Notes under the pieces: generated by a model
Databases searched by the model: none
What the model was told of the DNA's origin: nothing
What the model saw: only the letters and a program-made list of their open reading frames with translations
NCBI GenBank assembly: GCA_905221605.1
Contig: CAJNDS010002180.1
Coordinates: 198,501 to 262,500, forward strand
Origin: Symbiodinium natans
Taxonomy: Eukaryota > Sar > Dinophyceae > Suessiales > Symbiodiniaceae
Reading direction: 5' to 3'
Length of the DNA: 64,000 bases
Part shown: positions 11,566 through 22,450 of the stretch, in pieces
How the letters are laid out: the number at the start of each line of letters is the position of its first letter
How positions within the stretch are numbered: the stretch's first letter is position 1
Translations under genes and position numbers: made by a program

Positions 11566-12275
11566 AACCTTTATATACACTACATAGAGTAAGGGCCCAT
11601 CTGTTCGGATCCCTATCAGCAAGGGTAAGGGGCCATACCCCAGGCCTATGGTTCCAAAGCCTTACCTGCACAGCGTGCTGGGTGTCTCAGGGGTTCCCCT
11701 ACTACCCCCCCTCTATACTACCCCCCAAGGTTCCCCCTTAAATAACCTTAATTAAGCTTAATTATCCCCCTAAGAACCCATGAGTATAGGGTTTAGGGCC
11801 GTTTAGGGTCTAGGGTCTGGGCTTTGGGGTTTGGGCCTTCAAGGCATTGCGGGAGCGCAGGGCACCCTTTTTCGGGTCTCTCTTTTGGCTGTGCCTTATA
11901 ACAAATAGCCAAGCTCGGGCTTCCAAGCCTAAAGCCCCTACCCCTGAAGCCCTGAAAACCCTAAACCCGAAACCCTAAACCCTAAACCCTAAACCCTAAA
12001 CCCTAAACCCTAAACCCTAAACCCTAAACCCGAAGCTAAACCCGAAACCCCCTAAGCCCTCTGGACTCTGGATTGGTCATCCCCCCAAAGCCTAGTACCC
12101 CTCAATACCTTACGACTTCGATGCCTTAATAGAGTTTAGGGTGTAGGGGTTACCTTCATGCCTCGTACTTTTGTTGCCTAAAGACCTTTCTACCTGAGAT
12201 CTCTATAGTGGTCCTACTTGCAAACCCTAAACCCTGAACCCTAAACCCTAAACCCTAATTACGCCCACCAAACAG

Positions 12276-12402
12276 GGCACCTTGGCCAACTGGTGCTTGA
12301 ATCCCAGCATCTTCAGAGAGGACGACGCGCCTTGGACTGGTCTTGTCAGCGTTTTGCTGGGACAGTTTCCCGTCCACAGCCCTACGCCCTCATCTAACCT
12401 CG
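12276..12402 (+). CDS. Exon-like island, unnamed second gene
   Basis: After AAACAG|GGC, 42 open codons reading GTLANWCLNPSIFREDDAPW and on through GLVSVLLGQ, ending at CTCG|GTTAGGG. One of the longest clean islands in the left part. C-strand array before, G-strand array after. Hydrophobic and Trp-rich composition is protein-like. No family recognised. Confidence 0.5.
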
Positions 12403-12495
12403 GTTAGGGTTAGGGTTTAGGGTTTAGGGTTTAGGGTTTAGGGTTTAGGGTTTCGGGTTTCGGGTTTAGGGTTTAGGGTTTAGGGTCCAGCCCAG

Positions 12496-12577
12496 GTCCT
12501 TCCACCTCCTGACTACGAATGCGCATTCGAGTGCAAGGCGAGTGCAGTTGCTGACTGGTGGCTTCCCTTGCTTGGAG
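12496..12577 (+). CDS. Exon-like island, unnamed second gene
   Basis: CCCAG|GTC to TGGAG|GTAGCC, 27 open codons: VLPPPDYECAFECKASAVAD then WWLPLLG. Good acceptor (AG|G) and good GT donor. It sits just after the G-strand array that follows the previous island. Unrecognised. Confidence 0.5.
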
Positions 12578-13025
12578 GTAGCCCTCAGCCCTTAGATCCT
12601 TACTCAATGGAATGTTTGCTTATGTCCCCTAAACCCTAAACCCTATACCCTAAACCCTGAACCCTGAACCCTAAACCCTGAACTAAACTCTTAAAGGAGG
12701 GGCGGTCCAGGGACTAAGCCCTAAACTCCCTAAGCTTCCTGAAGGTTAACCCCCCCCCCCCCCTCGGACCCTGTATCCCTGTGTGAAAGACGCTGGCACC
12801 CTAAACCCGTTTAAGAAAGCACGAGTGCCATGGTTTTTAGGATTAGCCCCTAAGCCCTGAACCCTGAACCCTAGATTCTAAACCCTAAGCCCTAGATCCG
12901 AAACCCTAAGCCCTGAACCCGAAAACCCTAAACCCTCAACCCTAAACCCTAAACCCTAAACCCTAAACTCTAAACCCTAAACCCTAAACCCTAGCCCCCC
13001 CCCCCCCCCCCCCCAAAATGTTGAG

Positions 13026-13106
13026 TTGCAAAAATTGAGCCGCGAGGATGGCAAGGTGACCTACTGGAGGGACCTGAGCACCGGGACGAGCAGCGAGGAC
13101 GGCAGG
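13026..13106 (+). CDS. Exon-like island, WW-like strand pair
   Basis: Exactly 27 codons between TTGAG|TTG and CAGG|GTCTGC, preceded by an uninterrupted run of about 20 C at 12995-13014 that would make a good polypyrimidine tract. Reads LQKLSREDGKVTYWRDLSTG then TSSEDGR; DGKVTYWRDLSTGTSS resembles the middle of a WW domain but lacks both signature Trp positions. Weak assignment. Confidence 0.5.
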
Positions 13107-13119
13107 GTCTGCAATTTCA

Positions 13120-13300
13120 GAGGGTTTTGGGGTTTAGGGTTTGGGGTTTAGGGGTTAGGGTTTGGAGTTTAGGGTTTGGAGTTTAGGGTTTGGGGTGTAG
13201 GGTTTAGGGTTTGGGGTTTAGGGTTTAGGGTTTGGGGTTTAGGGCTTAGGGTTTGGGGTTTCGGGTTTGGGGTTTAGGGTTTAGGGTCTAGGGCTCAGGG
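13120..13300 (+). repeat. G-strand array with GGGTTTG variants
   Basis: Alternating TTTAGGG and TTTGGGG units directly after the island at 13026-13106. Confidence 0.9.
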
Positions 13301-13395
13301 ACGTTGCGGGTTCAGGGCATATAGAAGCTTGTATATAGAACGGCATGTTATTCCAAGTAGTGCTGTACTATAGCCAGTGAAAAATCAGGTATTTA

Positions 13396-13508
13396 TTCTA
13401 GGACTGGGAGTAGGCCGTCTTTTCCTTTTTTTGCGGGTTGGGGTTCCCTGATAATCACCTTAAAGCCAAAAAGGGTGCCCTTTTTATTCCTAGGTTAATT
13501 CCGGGTCT
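13396..13508 (+). mobile_element. Family-C TIR element
   Basis: Left end TAGGACTGGGAGTAGGCC, right end GGTTAATTCCGGGTCTA, with AAAGCCAAAAAGGGTGCCC inside. Same design at about 17332-17470, 19735-19850, 49917-50030 and 61588-61690. Confidence 0.65.
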
Positions 13509-14950
13509 ATGAAGCAACCCTAAACCCAAACCCTAAACCCTAAACCCTAAACCCTAAACCATGTATTGCAGTGTTGGGAGTTGCGTTAGCCATAGGGTTT
13601 CCCATGGTTTCTAGGTTGGTTATGGTGCAGGGCCTTCTTTGATGGTGCAGGGTTTCCTTGGGCTAGAAACGCTTTTGGGTTTAGGCTTTAGGGTTTAATT
13701 AGGGTTTACGGTTTAGGGTTCAGGGTTTAGGGTGTAGGGTCCAGTTGCAATGTTTATTCCCCACCGCTCCTCGCCCTCTCGTGCAGAGTCCCGCCCGTTC
13801 TGGTCCTTCGAGTGCCCTAAACCCTAAACCCTAAACCCTAAACCCTAAACCCTAAACCCTAAACCCTAAACCCTAAACCCTAAACCCTAAACCCTAAACC
13901 CTAAACCCTGAAAGAAGCCGAGTCTTCCTGGAGTGTCCAGCCCCAAACTCTCGCACGCCCCAGAGAGCGGGGAGTCCAGCCGAGAATCCCTGAAGTGCCC
14001 ATGAGAAAGTTCAAGTCCCGGTTTTGGGTTTAGGGTTTAGGGTTTAGGGTTTAGGGTTTCCCTGGAGAGAGTCCCGCGACACAAGCTTGCGGCGAAGTAT
14101 CCGCAATGTCGTGTTTGAAAACGGGCAGGATGGCTCCCACATCAGGTAGTTGTAGGGAAGGGGTGATCGAAGTACAGTACATAGTTCTTGGGGGGATCGT
14201 TCCTAAGCCCAAGCCCGAAACTGAAAGCCTAAAATTCGAGCGTAATTTGCTATATGCATCCGACCAGGCTTGCCACTTTTTTGTTTCACTGTCCATGTCT
14301 GCGCTTCGTCTCGAACTCCAGTCAGAACGCAAGATGCTAAGGCATGCTGGCTTGCTGTTAACATCCAGTCGGTTGTTCTACTTCAACGCTGCGACTACCA
14401 CGACTATAGCTTCTATTTGTGTATTTAATTGTTACTACGTTTTCTGCTGCTGCTACTGGCACTGCCACTCCTGCTTCTCGTACTCCTACTCCTGCCGAGA
14501 CTCCTAGCCCTCCTCCTCCTCCTGCCACTGCCAAACCGCTACCGCGAGACTTAGAGCTTCACGGCTAGGGCTATAGCAACAACCGTCTCTCTGTCTGCCA
14601 CTATACGACCGTGAGGATAGCGCGGCAACGCCTTTCAAGAAACTTGTGGACGAGAATGCCAGCGAGGACCAAGAGAAGTTTCCAGTCTAAGGGCCCTCGA
14701 CCCCAAATCTGTAGCCCCCAAATGATTCCCCCAAACTCCTGTTCAACCGAAACCTCCAATATCCACAAACCCAAAAAGCCCAACGGCACAACGCCCTGTG
14801 TGCCGCCACAGTCCGAAACGCCCAAACTCGGGGCCTGTAGCACTCAGCTTTCCAAACTAAGACTGAGTGGTTGAGGGCTTCAGGGCTTTTGGGGTTTCCA
14901 GGCGTTTTGGGGCTTTCGGGTTTAGGGCTCGGACTTTAGATTTAGGTTTT
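13509..14950. other. Unassigned stretch
   Basis: C-strand array 13806-13908 and G-strand array 14025-14060. A 400-bp ORF at 14106-14507 turns into CT-rich low complexity. 14600-14880 is unique but unrecognised on either strand. Confidence 0.6.
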
Positions 14951-14960
14951 TTCAAGCCAG

Positions 14961-15095
14961 GAGACCCAACTTCACGAACTCCACCTGGAGAATGCCAGCT
15001 GTAAGGGGCAGATTCCCAACTCCATGTATATCATGGACGGCTGCAAAAGCCACGACGAGGCAGGAAAGGTGTGGAATTGGCTGAGTTTCTCCTGA
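14961..15095 (+). CDS. Exon-like island, helical-repeat (possibly PPR-like)
   Basis: After AGCCAG, 44 open codons then TGA, reading ETQLHELHLENASCKGQIPN, SMYIMDGCKSHDEAGKVWNW. The YIMDGC...DEA.KVW spacing resembles a pentatricopeptide repeat, but a single unit cannot prove it. Internal donors (AGCT|GTAAGG at 15000, AAAG|GTGTGG) may end the exon earlier. Confidence 0.45.
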   Translation, partial: ETQLHELHLENASCKGQIPNSMYIMDGCKSHDEAGKVWNWLSFS

Positions 15096-15147
15096 GGCTG
15101 CGCGGGCTCAACATCTCGAATCCACTCAAACCCTTCTCCAAAACCGT

Positions 15148-15252
15148 ATGGTTTAGGGTTTAGGGTTTAGGGTTTAGGGTTTAGGGTTTAGGGTTTAGGG
15201 TTTAGGGTTTAGGGTTTAGGGTTTAGGGTTTAGGGTTTAGGGTTTAGGGTGC
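15148..15252 (+). repeat. G-strand telomeric array
   Basis: About 15 perfect TTTAGGG units following the island at 14961-15095. The next kilobase (15260-16250) is diverged CCCTAAA/CCCTAAAGC-type sequence plus a TIR-like piece at 15655-15750. Confidence 0.95.
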
Positions 15253-16188
15253 CTCAAAGCCAAGTCCTTAAAACACTAAAGCCCTCAACACGAAAACCTT
15301 AAAACCCCAAAGCCCTAATTCAAACCTAAGTCCTTAAACCCTGAAGCCCCAAAACTTAAATCCTTAGCCAGCCTATAGAACCCATGGACAGCCTTTATTT
15401 GAGATGTGTGTACCTGGTTACTTACGACCCCGGTTGAAACTAGCATGGTCCTCCAAGCTACCCTAAATTTCTAACCCCAAAACCTAAACCCTAAACCCGA
15501 AAACCCCACACCCCTGAACGCCTGAGCCCTAATCCCAAACAAGCCCTAAGCCCCTACAGCCTTCAAACCCCGAGCCCTGAATCGTCAACCCCCAAAGCAC
15601 TCCCTCAACCCTGACCCCCAACTCACATCCCCAAGCCCTAAACCCTGAAACCCCAAACTTAGTGGTTCCGAGCAGGGAACGAGGGATTGTAGGTATCCCG
15701 TAGAACCTCTTAAAGGGTTCCTAATTCAATGCCCTCATTCCCTACTAAGAGCCGAGAACTTAACCCCAGACCTCAAACCCTAAAACCCTAAACCCCTAAA
15801 CCCCTAAAACCCTCAAGCCCTAAAGCCCCCAAACTTACAAAGCCCTAAAGCCCTAAACCCCTCAAGCCCTAAAGCCCCCAAGCCTATGAAGCCCGAACCC
15901 CCTAAAGCCCCAAAACCCTAAAGCCCCCAAAACCTTCAAAGCCCTAACCCCCCTGAATCCCTGAAGCCCTAAGCCGCAGCTTCAACATCCACTGGCTTTC
16001 TTCTGGCTGGCTCTTCGGACTTTAACCTTTTGGGTTTTTGTAGAAACTACAATACGGAGCCGTAAAGGGTTTTTTTTTTATGAGGAAACCCTGAACCCTG
16101 AACCCTAAACGCTAAATATCCTAAACCCTAAACCCTAAACCCGTTCATGAGGGGTCCAGAAGTCAGCCAACATCCGGTTTTTTTCTAG

Positions 16189-16226
16189 CCATGGCCGGCG
16201 GCCGACTCGTGCCCTGGTGCCCTGTG
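16189..16226 (+). CDS. Exon-like island with canonical splice sites
   Basis: TTTTTTTCTAG|CCATGG to CCTGTG|GTGAGA: the most classical pair of splice sites in the window. Reads MAGGRLVPWCPV from an ATG in a good initiation context. It could be a first coding exon; too short to name. Confidence 0.4.
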
Positions 16227-16992
16227 GTGAGAGCTGAAGGGTTCCTGTTAGAAGGTAAGGGTTTAGGGTTTAGGGTTTAGGGTTTCGGGTTTAGGGTTTA
16301 GGCTTTAGGCTTTGGGCTTTAGGCTTTAGGCTTTAGGGTTTAGGGTTTAGGGTGTAGGGTTTAGGGTTTAGGGTTTAGGGCTTCAGAGGGTTTAGGGAGT
16401 TTAGGGTTTAAATTGCACAGGGTACCTCCCTCCTCCTACCATAAAGCCCAAGTCCTGGCGCGTGCTCTCTCTGCGATGGGGCGGGGCATTAGCGGACTTG
16501 GACAACGCATCTCCAAGCCCTGAAAAAAACAACAACCTGTTCGGAGCGGTTCTTGAAGTACGGGTCCAGAGGCTTTTGGGGTCCCTCTGTTCTTACCGGT
16601 GCCTTTTTTGCAGACCCTAAAACTCCGAAACCTGAACCCGAAGCCCGAAACCTGTGTTGATATGGACCCAACATTGCATGGGATCCGACTGTCGAGCGCT
16701 GCCCTTCTGAATTCCATGCACCTGTTTCAAGGCTCACGAGGCACGGGGATCGGGAGGTGCTCCTTCTCGTGGTCCCACCCAGCGCCCCCACACCCTAATC
16801 CCTAAACCCTAGACCCTAGACCCTAAACCCTGAACCCCAAACCCTAAACCCTAAACCCTAGACCCTAAGCCCTAAACCCTGAACCCCAAACCCTAAACCC
16901 TAAACCCCAAACCCTAAACCCCAAACCCTAAACCCCCAACCCTAAACCCCAAACCCTAAACCCCAAACCCTCACCAAGTTTAGAGACTTCAG

Positions 16993-17110
16993 GTTGGAGG
17001 GGGCTTTGGGAGTCCCGGCGATGAGGAGATGGCACCTTTTACGGTCACCCTGCCGACTCGGAGGAGCTTTTCCCCTAAGGATCCATGTGCCTATATGGCA
17101 CATGCCTCGG
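16993..17110 (+). CDS. Exon-like island
   Basis: CTTCAG|GTT to TCGG|GTTTAGGG, 39 open codons beginning VGGGFGSPGDEEMAPFTVTL and continuing PTRRSFSPKDPCAYMAHAS. C-strand array before and 105-bp G-strand array immediately after, as for IFT139 exons. Unrecognised. Confidence 0.5.
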
Positions 17111-17215
17111 GTTTAGGGTTTAGGGTTTAGGGTTTAGGGTTTAGGGTTTAGGGTTTAGGGTTTAGGGTTTAGGGTTTAGGGTTTAGGGTTTAGGGTTTAG
17201 GGTTTAGGGTTTAGG
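17107..17215 (+). repeat. G-strand telomeric array starting at a splice donor
   Basis: About 15 perfect TTTAGGG units; the first GTTTAG overlaps the likely donor of the island at 16993. Confidence 0.95.
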
Positions 17216-17529
17216 AACCCCTTGAAGGCCCAAGTATGTACGATGTAGGTACACGGATCCTGGGGCTTAGGGACATACCAAGAGAGGCTCCGAAACGCAT
17301 TTTCAAGAGCCTTGCAGCCTCCCGCTGCATTTACTAGGACCCGGAGTAGGCCCTTGTTTACTTTCTTTTTTAGGGTTTAGGGTCCCTTTATAAGCCCCTA
17401 AACCCGAAACCCTAAACCCTAAATTTAAACCCTGAACCCTAAACTTTTGATTCGTAGGTTACTCCGGGGTCTAGTTTATCTCTCGGTTGACGTAGTCGAT
17501 GCACAGCTGACGCACTGCCCCGCTTCGGT

Positions 17530-17675
17530 CCTGCAGTGGGCCCTAAACCCTAAACCCTAAACCCTAAACCCTAAACCCTAAACCCTAAACCCTAAACCCT
17601 AAACCCGAAACCCGAAACCCGAAACCCGAAACCCGAAACCCGAAACCCGAAACCCAAACCCTAAACCCTAAACCC
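17530..17675 (+). repeat. C-strand array with CCCGAAA block
   Basis: CCCTAAA units followed by about eight CCCGAAA units, then CCCTAAA again. Confidence 0.95.
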
Positions 17676-18224
17676 CGTTTTGTTTTCAAAGGCCCAGGGT
17701 TTTGTAGAGGGTTTAGAGTTTAGGGTGTAGGGATTCCGTAGAAGGCTTTCTAAGCTAGTGGACGGTGACTCATTCTGTGCTTTCCTACGAATTCCCTTCG
17801 CCTGCTAGGTATACAAGCCCTTCCACCACCCATTGCATACTCATTCCCCTTGTGGTACAGAATGTGGCGCTATATTTGGGCAATCGTAGGGGAAGGGGAT
17901 GAGCACTTACCTCACTAGATCTCACTAGCCCTAAACCTAAACCTTAAACCCTAAGCCCTAAACGTTGCACCGAACCCTGTGCCCCACGGACCCCAAACCC
18001 TGAAAATGCCTGCGCACGCCTGTTGGGTTAGGGTTTGGGGTTTAGGGTTTGGGGTTTAGGGTTTGGGGTTTGGGGTTTGGGGTTTAGGGTTTAGGGCTTA
18101 GGGCTTAGGGTTTAGGGTTTAGGCTTCTAAGACCTTAAGTGCCAAGCCCTAAATCCTCCGGCGCCCCACATCCGGCAGGCAGAAGCCGTTCGCAGTGTAA
18201 ATTGCTTCCCAACAGCAAGCCACT

Positions 18225-18470
18225 GCTTGGAGGTTCCTGGTACTTATAGGGTTTAGGGTTTAGGGTTTAGGGGTACTTCTTAACCCAACTACAACTGCAC
18301 TTAATAGCTGTTCTTATAACCATATCAGGGCACTTAAGGGGCTTAGAAATGGGTTATAGGTACCGTGATAATGGGTTATCAAGTACCCCTAGACCCTAAA
18401 CCCTAAACCCTAAACCCTAAACCCTGTAAGCACCGTTATAACTGGTTGTTAAGTACCCTGAACCTCCAAG
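18225..18470 (+). mobile_element. Family-B TIR element with 9-bp target duplication and two telomeric inserts
   Basis: Ends are CTTGGAGGTTC (left) and its complement GAACCTCCAAG (right), flanked by the 9-bp direct repeat CAAGCCACT at 18216-18224 and 18471-18479. Inside, near the left end, a G-strand insert (18248-18272) separates two copies of GTACTT. Near the right end, a C-strand insert (about 18391-18425) interrupts the TTATCAAGTACC...GTTAAGTACC region. The 9-bp duplication suggests a Mutator-like non-autonomous DNA transposon. Confidence 0.75.
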
Positions 18471-18498
18471 CAAGCCACTAGGCCGCTAGGCTGTACAG

Positions 18499-18548
18499 CT
18501 TCCAATGTCGTACCTGTCAGCCACGGCCGAGGAAGCCGCCAGCGTCAG
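18499..18548 (+). CDS. Exon-like island
   Basis: After GTACAG, reads LPMSYLSATAEEAASV and runs into a G-strand array. It lies 20 bp right of a family-B TIR element. Weak. Confidence 0.3.
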
Positions 18549-19033
18549 GGGTTTTAGGGTTTAGGGTTTAGGGCTAGGGCTTAGGGTTTTTAGGGCTTTG
18601 GGGTTTAGGGTTTCAGGGCCGAAGGGTTTTTGGGTTCTAGCGTGCTAGGGTTTTATGAGAGGGGTCGCAATAATTGCTAATAGTATTCCCTTGATGCCCC
18701 CATATCATTCTACTATTATAACCCCCCAAAACCCTATTCTAATTATGAAGGCCTGTGCTGGGAGTTTCAGGGGCACTTTAATCCCAATTATAAGTTTGCT
18801 TATCATCTGCTTAGGGGACTTAGGGAGCTTATGAGTACAGTTTTAGTTGGGGGTTATTCGTACGGAACCTCCAAGTAATCCCTAACAAACGCCCGAAACC
18901 CAGCAGTAAATCCTACACCTAAGCCCCCCACAGCCCTAAAACCTACAGCCACCCAGAAACACTCGTCGAACAGTTTAGGCTCCGATGTTGAGTTCGCCTG
19001 ACAATCCTGAACTGCGCTTCCCTCAAGTGTTAG

Positions 19034-19160
19034 TGTTTACTTGGAGGTTCGGGGTACTTCGTAACTAATTATCACTGTACTCATACGCCCACTGATAAGC
19101 CCCTTTACGTGCCCTAATATGATTATAAGTACAGCTATAAGTACAGTTCTAATTAGTTAC
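19034..19160 (+). mobile_element. Family-B TIR element
   Basis: ACTTGGAGGTTCGGGGTACT at the left and a TATAAGTACAG...TTAGTTACTTAGGG right part without the terminal 11 bp. It appears cut on the right by telomeric repeat. Further copies: about 4811-4905, 18770-18886, 23097-23250, 55450-55525. Confidence 0.6.
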
Positions 19161-19546
19161 TTAGGGTTTAGGGCGATCCCCCCCAACCGATGCATGGCTC
19201 GGCTGGTCAGCAGAGTTGCAGAAGGGTTTGGGGTTTTCTCAAGCGCGAAGTATGACCTGAAGCACATATGCACACGGGTTTAGGGTTTAGGGTTTAGGGT
19301 TTAGGGAGGGTCCTGTTAAAGAACAGCCTGGCTGGTTCGTAGTAGGGAGTGAGGCAGCTAGGGCCCTACATATACCCTGTAAGGGAGAACATAATGGCCC
19401 CTAATTCCCTCATCCCCTACCAAGGAACCAGGGGGTAACCCTAAACCGCAAACCCTAAGCCCTAAGCCCTAAGCCCTAAGCCCTAAGCCCTAACCCCTAA
19501 ACCCTAAACCCTAAACCCGAAACCCTAAACCCTAAACCCTAAGCAG

Positions 19547-19604
19547 CTTTCGGAATCGCCAGGGTCGAACAGTCGGGCGCGGGGTGCTGCTCTGCATCGC
19601 CCAG
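19547..19604 (+). CDS. Exon-like island
   Basis: AAGCAG|CTT to CCCAG|GTAGGG, reading LSESPGSNSRARGAALHRP. The donor overlaps the first heptamer of the following G-strand array, and a C-strand array ends just before. Unrecognised. Confidence 0.4.
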
Positions 19605-19849
19605 GTAGGGTTTAGGGTTGAGAGTTTAGGGTTTAGGGTTTGGGTTTAGGGTTTAGGGGTTAGGGGTTAGGGGTTAGGGTTCAGGCCTTAGGGTTTAGGG
19701 TTTAGGGTTAACGGGTTTAGGGTTTAGGGTTTAGGGTTTAGGGAGCAGGCCCTTATTTCCCTTTCTTTAGGGTTTAGGTGCGCTTATAATAAGTCCTTTT
19801 CAGCCTCTGGCACCCTTCGAATTCCTAGGATTCTCTTGGGTCTCTAGTT

Positions 19850-20265
19850 GCCCTAAACCCTAAACCCTAAACCCCAAACCCCAAACCCCAAAACCCCAAA
19901 ACCCAAACCCCAAAACCCAAACCCCAAACCCCAAACCCCAAAACCCCAAGCCCCAAACCACCCCAAACCCCAAACCCCAAACCCCAAGCCCCAAGCCCCA
20001 AACCCCAAACCCCAAACCCTAAACCCGAAACCCTAAACCCTACCATGAACCTCCATTGGGGTAGGAGTCGATTTGTGGGTTCAGGAGTTGGGCTTCGGCG
20101 CCAGGAAGATGGCCAGCATGCGTGCTTATGTGGGAAGCCTATACCCTAGAAACCCAAACCCCAAACCCCAAACCCCAAACCCTAAACCCTCAACCCTCAA
20201 CCCTCAACCCTCGACCCTCGACCCTCGACCCTCAACCCTCAACCCTAAACCCTAAACCCTAAACC
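19850..20265 (+). repeat. CCCCAAA/CCCTAAA/CCCTCAA array
   Basis: 19850-20043 is largely the variant CCCCAAA; 20155-20265 shifts from CCCCAAA to CCCTCAA/CCCTCGA and back to CCCTAAA, with 110 bp of unique sequence between. Confidence 0.9.
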
Positions 20266-20379
20266 CCAGCAAAAAGGCCACTACACTTAAACAAAAACCT
20301 CAACCCTCAACCCTAAACCTCCGTCAGTCTGAGCGGCATAGACTTCACCCAGCTCGATGCCAATTCTTAGAACTACTAT

Positions 20380-20490
20380 TTGCTTAAGAACGCCCGAAAG
20401 ATGCACATATGCTTCCCTATAGGGCTGGAAAGGGGAATGTTTTTTTTTGGTGTTTTTTGATTCTTTTGCGGCACTTGAGCGCAATTAGTA
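20380..20490 (+). mobile_element. Family-D TIR element (diverged)
   Basis: ACTACTATTTGCTTAAGAAC on the left and a partial complement on the right. Best copy is at 42338-42462. Confidence 0.45.
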
Positions 20491-20640
20491 GAAAATGGCT
20501 TCTGATCCCTTTGATTACTCGGCCGGCAATACGGGATCAGCAGCTCTTGTGGCAACAGATCCCCAGACTTTGGCTGCAGGCCATGGGATTGCCCCCTAGA
20601 CCCTAAAACCCTAAACCCTAAACCCTAAACCCTATTCCAG

Positions 20641-20779
20641 GGGTGGCTGACTTCATTGTGGAGAAGACAAAGGAGGTCTGGACGCAAGTCTCAACCTATC
20701 AGCGTCATGAAGCAATGCAGGCTGTTCCTCAACGAGCTCCTGGGGCCTGTTGCCCTATTCGGACCGATTACGAACAGGG
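20641..20779 (+). CDS. Exon-like island
   Basis: TATTCCAG|GGG, then 45 open codons: VADFIVEKTKEVWTQVSTYQ, RHEAMQAVPQRAPGACCPIR, TDYEQ, ending at a G-strand array. The first half is clearly protein-like. GC or GA donors may end it earlier. Unrecognised. Confidence 0.5.
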
Positions 20780-20856
20780 GTTTAGGGTTTGGGGTTTAGG
20801 GTTTAATTAGGGTTTAGGGTTTAGGGTTTAGCGTTTAGGGTTTAGGGTTTAGGGAG

Positions 20857-20956
20857 GGCTGCGTCACTGGCACACTTCACATCAGAGTGCGGACTGGAGG
20901 CAGCCGAGAAGCTGCGTCTCGCCTGCCGTGGGCTTTCGCAAGAGGTACTGGCCAAA
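20857..20956 (+). CDS. Exon-like island with GTAAGT donor
   Basis: GGGAG|GGC to GCCAAA|GTAAGT, 33 open codons: AASLAHFTSECGLEAAEKLR, LACRGLSQEVLAK. It has the only perfect consensus 5' splice site noticed. Helical; unrecognised. It lies 77 bp after the previous island across a G-strand array only. Confidence 0.5.
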
Positions 20957-21130
20957 GTAAGTCGCATCGCTACAAACCCTAGACCTCAAACCCCAGACCT
21001 TAAACGTGTCAACCCCAAACCCTAAACCCTAAACCCTAAACCCTAAACCCTAAACCCTAAACCCTGAACCCTGAACCCTGAACCCCTAAACCCTTAGCCC
21101 TAAACATGGGGTCCAAACTTGTACCCAAAG

Positions 21131-21180
21131 GGTTCCCTCAACGCTCGTTGAAGCCCAAGGGCAAAACTTTCGGGGTCCAA
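21131..21180 (+). CDS. Exon-like island
   Basis: CCAAAG|GGT to GTCCAA|GTAAGC; two bases then FPQRSLKPKGKTFGVQ. Good donor, short, unrecognised. Confidence 0.3.
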
Positions 21181-21388
21181 GTAAGCCCGACAGCTTAAAC
21201 CCTAAACCCGAAAGCCTAAGCCCTAACCCTTAAACCCTTATCCCTAAACCCTAAACCCTATAACTCCATAATAGCCCCTAAACCCCAAACGCCTCGGAAC
21301 ACTGAACCCTTCAGGGTGCACCTTCAGCCCTAAACCCTAATCCCTAAACCCTAAACCCCAAACATCCTAAAGTCCCGCAACCTTTCAG

Positions 21389-21482
21389 GGTGTACTGGCC
21401 GAGCTCCGAGCCTGAGTTCGTGGCCCTGGAAGCTGCGCTGAAGGCTTCCTCTCTGCCAGGGGGCTGGGCTTGGCGAGAGTAG
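21389..21482 (+). CDS. Exon-like island ending in stop
   Basis: CCTTTCAG|GGT; reads VYWPSSEPEFVALEAALKAS, SLPGGWAWRE, TAG at 21480-21482 in the first heptamer. It may be a terminal exon, or the stop may be intronic as in several IFT139 introns. Confidence 0.45.
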
Positions 21483-21784
21483 GGTTTAGGGTTTGGGCTT
21501 TCGGGCTTTGGGGCTTTGGGCTTTGGGCTTTGGGTTCAAGGTTTTTAGGGTTTAGAGGGTTTAGGGTTTAGGGTTTGGGGTTTAGGGTTAGGGTACTTGG
21601 TGGCCCCGTGGTGCCTTGTTGCCCTTGTTTTGGTTCAAGGTTCCCTCACAACGTAACCAACCACCAAAGAAGCATCCCCTTGCTATAATGGGGTTTACGA
21701 AAATACGGGACCCCCAAAATAGACCTCCAAACAGTAGGATTCCCTTATCATAAGGACCCCAAGAAGGTGCCCCTCATATTCCGG

Positions 21785-21905
21785 AAACCCTAAACTCTAA
21801 ACCCTAAACCCTAAACCCTAAACCCTAAACCCTAAACCCTAAACCCTAAACCCTAAACCCTAAACCCTAAACCCTAAACCCTAAACCCTAAACCCTAAAC
21901 CCTAA
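21785..21905 (+). repeat. C-strand telomeric array
   Basis: About 16 CCCTAAA units directly after a family-E copy. Confidence 0.95.
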
Positions 21906-22241
21906 ACTCCAACGCTAAACCCTATGTCCCTTCTTCTAACCTCCCCCATGATGCTCCCCATATAAGTCCAATCCATGGCGGTCGCAGTAGTACTTGGGGT
22001 TTAGAAAGGGGTTGGGAGTTCTAAACCCTAAGCCCTACCTAAACCCTAAGCCCTACGCCCCAAACCCTAAACCCTAAGCCCTAAACTCTAAACCCTAGAC
22101 AGCACCTTATGGCTACGTCCTCTGAAGCTCCCAGCCCTAAAAGACCTGAACACAGTCCTACACCCTTCAGCTTGCCAAAGCTTCTCCAAGATCCATCAAC
22201 TTAGGATGCTCCTCCTTACAGCGAGAATCCTGAGTCAGTTC

Positions 22242-22409
22242 TGGGGATGTTCCCCCTTATAAGGGTTTAGGGTTTAGGGTTTATACTAACAGTCCTGAAA
22301 AGGGACTATAAGGGCTGCCTTTAGTGGCGCCATTTAAGAGTGCGTTGGCGCTATCTTGATATCCTTTTATATAGACATGTATGCATTCACGTATGCAGAA
22401 ATATATATA

Positions 22410-22450
<41 letters not shown>

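Larger units (their letters stand above)
10740..11950. other. Unassigned stretch
   Basis: Apart from the TIR elements and the family-E copy, holds short telomeric pieces (11089-11115, 11788-11815) and G-rich or low-complexity sequence. No exon supported. Confidence 0.65.
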
